Positions 32,441 through 33,397 of a stretch of 33,397 bases of DNA are shown piece by piece (the stretch's first letter is position 1; each line of letters starts with the position of its first letter). Source of the stretch: Candidatus Brocadiia bacterium (GTDB taxonomy: Bacteria; Planctomycetota; Uabimicrobiia; Uabimicrobiales; JABWCH01); NCBI GenBank assembly GCA_013359215.1, contig JABWCH010000020.1, positions 1 to 33,397 of the forward strand. The letters are read 5' to 3'. The position numbers were made by a program, and so were the translations under genes. The notes under the pieces were generated by a model. It saw only the letters and a program-made list of their open reading frames with translations, was not told the DNA's origin and did no database searches.

Positions 32441-33397
32441 TCACAAATAGTTGAGCTTACTAATCTCCTGGCGTTTTATTTCCGGAAATAGATGCTGGTA
32501 CCTCTGGCGCATTTCTTTGGTTTGGTGTCCCATAATCGCATCTATGATCCTTTGATCCACTCCTTCCGCCGCAAGATTACTAGCGAGCGAATGCCTAAAG
32601 GCATGGTAGCCAATGCCTTCGAATTTTGTATCCTTTACCAGGCTTTTCAAGGCTTCGCGCAGGTAGTTCACCGACAACTGATTACCGTTTTCTTTGGCAA
32701 AAACCCATCGAAACTTACCAGTTAGATACTTTTGCATCTTCAGTATGTCCGCCAGTTTTGGATGCATTTGGATGGATCGTTTGACCCGCTGGCGTTTCAT
32801 GGATTGTTTGTTAGAACCAACGGCAATAACGTTGCTTTTGAAATCCACATCCGCCCATTCCAGGTTGATCAATTCGCTCCGGCGGATGCCGGTATAAGCA
32901 TATACCGCCAAGATGGGATACAAAGGTTTATTTTCTGCCAGAATAAGCAATTCTTGGATTTCTTTTGGCTTGAAATACCGAAAGCGAAGAAAATCCCTCT
33001 TTTCTTTCTCGCTATAGGTCTCTGTAGAAAGAAATTCCGCCACATCCGAATGAGTTCTAAAGCGGTCGCAGGAAAATTTTGTTTTGTCTCTTTTCACATC
33101 TTTCAGCACGTTTTGGGTAATCAAACCTTCTGTTACTGCTCCCTGAAAAATATATTGAAAAGTAGCGAGTTCTTTGTTGACCGTATCAGAACACACGCCT
33201 TGCCGATACCGGAATTGTTTATATTGCTTGAAAAAGCTCACACTGACCTCTTCCAAAAGAGGGTCACGATGATAGTCGTTTTCAAGGAATTTCCTGAGAT
33301 GATTGATATGGATGATTTCCATTTTGCATGTATTCAAAGACTTGCAAGGAGGAGTTAGATAGCTTTCGTAGTCTTTCAGAAGTTGGGAAAGATAAAA
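32441..33397 (-). CDS. Tyrosine recombinase (cut by window edge at its 5' end)
   Basis: The frame is open to the right edge of the window: upstream of the TTG at 33337 it continues with KDYESYLTPP and similar N-terminal residues, so the true start lies outside. At least 318 residues are coded here. The core-binding domain precedes a full catalytic domain: YTGIRRSELINL (first Arg), K in a basic SMKRQRVKR strand, HAFRHSLASNL (H-x-x-R), MGHQTKEMRQRYQHLF (His and the nucleophile Tyr). It belongs to the integrase/XerC-like family. It differs clearly from the recombinases at 2 and 10666. It could be the integrase of a second element, or the replicon's own resolution enzyme. Confidence 0.9.
   Translation of the reverse strand, partial: FYLSQLLKDYESYLTPPCKSLNTCKMEIIHINHLRKFLENDYHRDPLLEEVSVSFFKQYKQFRYRQGVCSDTVNKELATFQYIFQGAVTEGLITQNVLKDVKRDKTKFSCDRFRTHSDVAEFLSTETYSEKEKRDFLRFRYFKPKEIQELLILAENKPLYPILAVYAYTGIRRSELINLEWADVDFKSNVIAVGSNKQSMKRQRVKRSIQMHPKLADILKMQKYLTGKFRWVFAKENGNQLSVNYLREALKSLVKDTKFEGIGYHAFRHSLASNLAAEGVDQRIIDAIMGHQTKEMRQRYQHLFPEIKRQEISKLNYL

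Noticed and set aside
32732..33358. 208-codon frame opposite the right-edge recombinase
   Set aside because: Fully antisense to a clear catalytic domain; it is a shadow of the real gene. Frames on the minus strand at 7874-8359 and 8353-8733 were rejected for the same reason.
1..33397. CRISPR arrays, retrons or diversity-generating retroelements
   Set aside because: No regularly spaced direct repeats and no reverse transcriptase motif were seen. The Cas4-like protein alone does not indicate CRISPR.

Overview
The window comes from an unidentified, AT-rich bacterium. It has no rRNA and no housekeeping gene to place it. Two lipoprotein signals and an LPP20-like lipoprotein suggest a diderm cell. 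It looks like accessory DNA, from a large plasmid, an integrative element or a composite island. Its content is recombinases, transfer and replication genes, an antirestriction protein, broken insertion sequences and many secreted proteins of unknown role.

Layout. (1) 1-1.8 kb: the end of a tyrosine recombinase cut by the window edge, then two exported proteins, one with Sel1 repeats and a coiled coil. (2) 1.9-8.9 kb: two divergent XRE regulators, then a tight rightward run of DnaC-like ATPase, TraG/VirD4-like ATPase, replication-relaxation protein, a 545-residue unknown and a small HTH protein. This looks like a mobilisation or replication module. Its genes mostly lack Shine-Dalgarno sites, unlike most other genes here. 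(3) 9.0-11.9 kb: a membrane protein, then a tRNA-Lys(UUU) 3' fragment 85 bp before a tyrosine recombinase gene. This is a probable attachment site that looks like attP rather than attL or attR. (4) 12.2-15.6 kb: a three-gene set (small HTH, Cas4/RecB-like protein with a decayed active site, unknown 289-residue protein) ending in a good terminator, then an ArdC-type antirestriction protein. (5) 15.6-27.5 kb: secreted proteins, including three that share an N-terminal motif and may be paralogues. They are mixed with a MITE-like element, two IS110 remnants, a decayed IS3 copy and a possible IS4 scrap. (6) 27.6-33.4 kb, leftward: split DUF4365 gene, broken serine resolvase, large hairpin, 997-residue primase/helicase with repeats upstream, and a tyrosine recombinase running off the right edge.

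How the parts may work together (inference). The DnaC-like protein and the primase/helicase could replicate the element. The TraG-like ATPase and replication-relaxation protein could process and move it. The recombinase at 10.7 kb could integrate it at tRNA-Lys, and ArdC could protect entering DNA. No type IV secretion channel genes are visible, so only mobilisation is supported. The most notable signals are the attP-like site with its repeated TACCCCTA motif, a MITE insertion that appears to have shortened a gene, a split-HTH regulator, the Cas4-like protein without its nuclease residues, and the secreted protein family.
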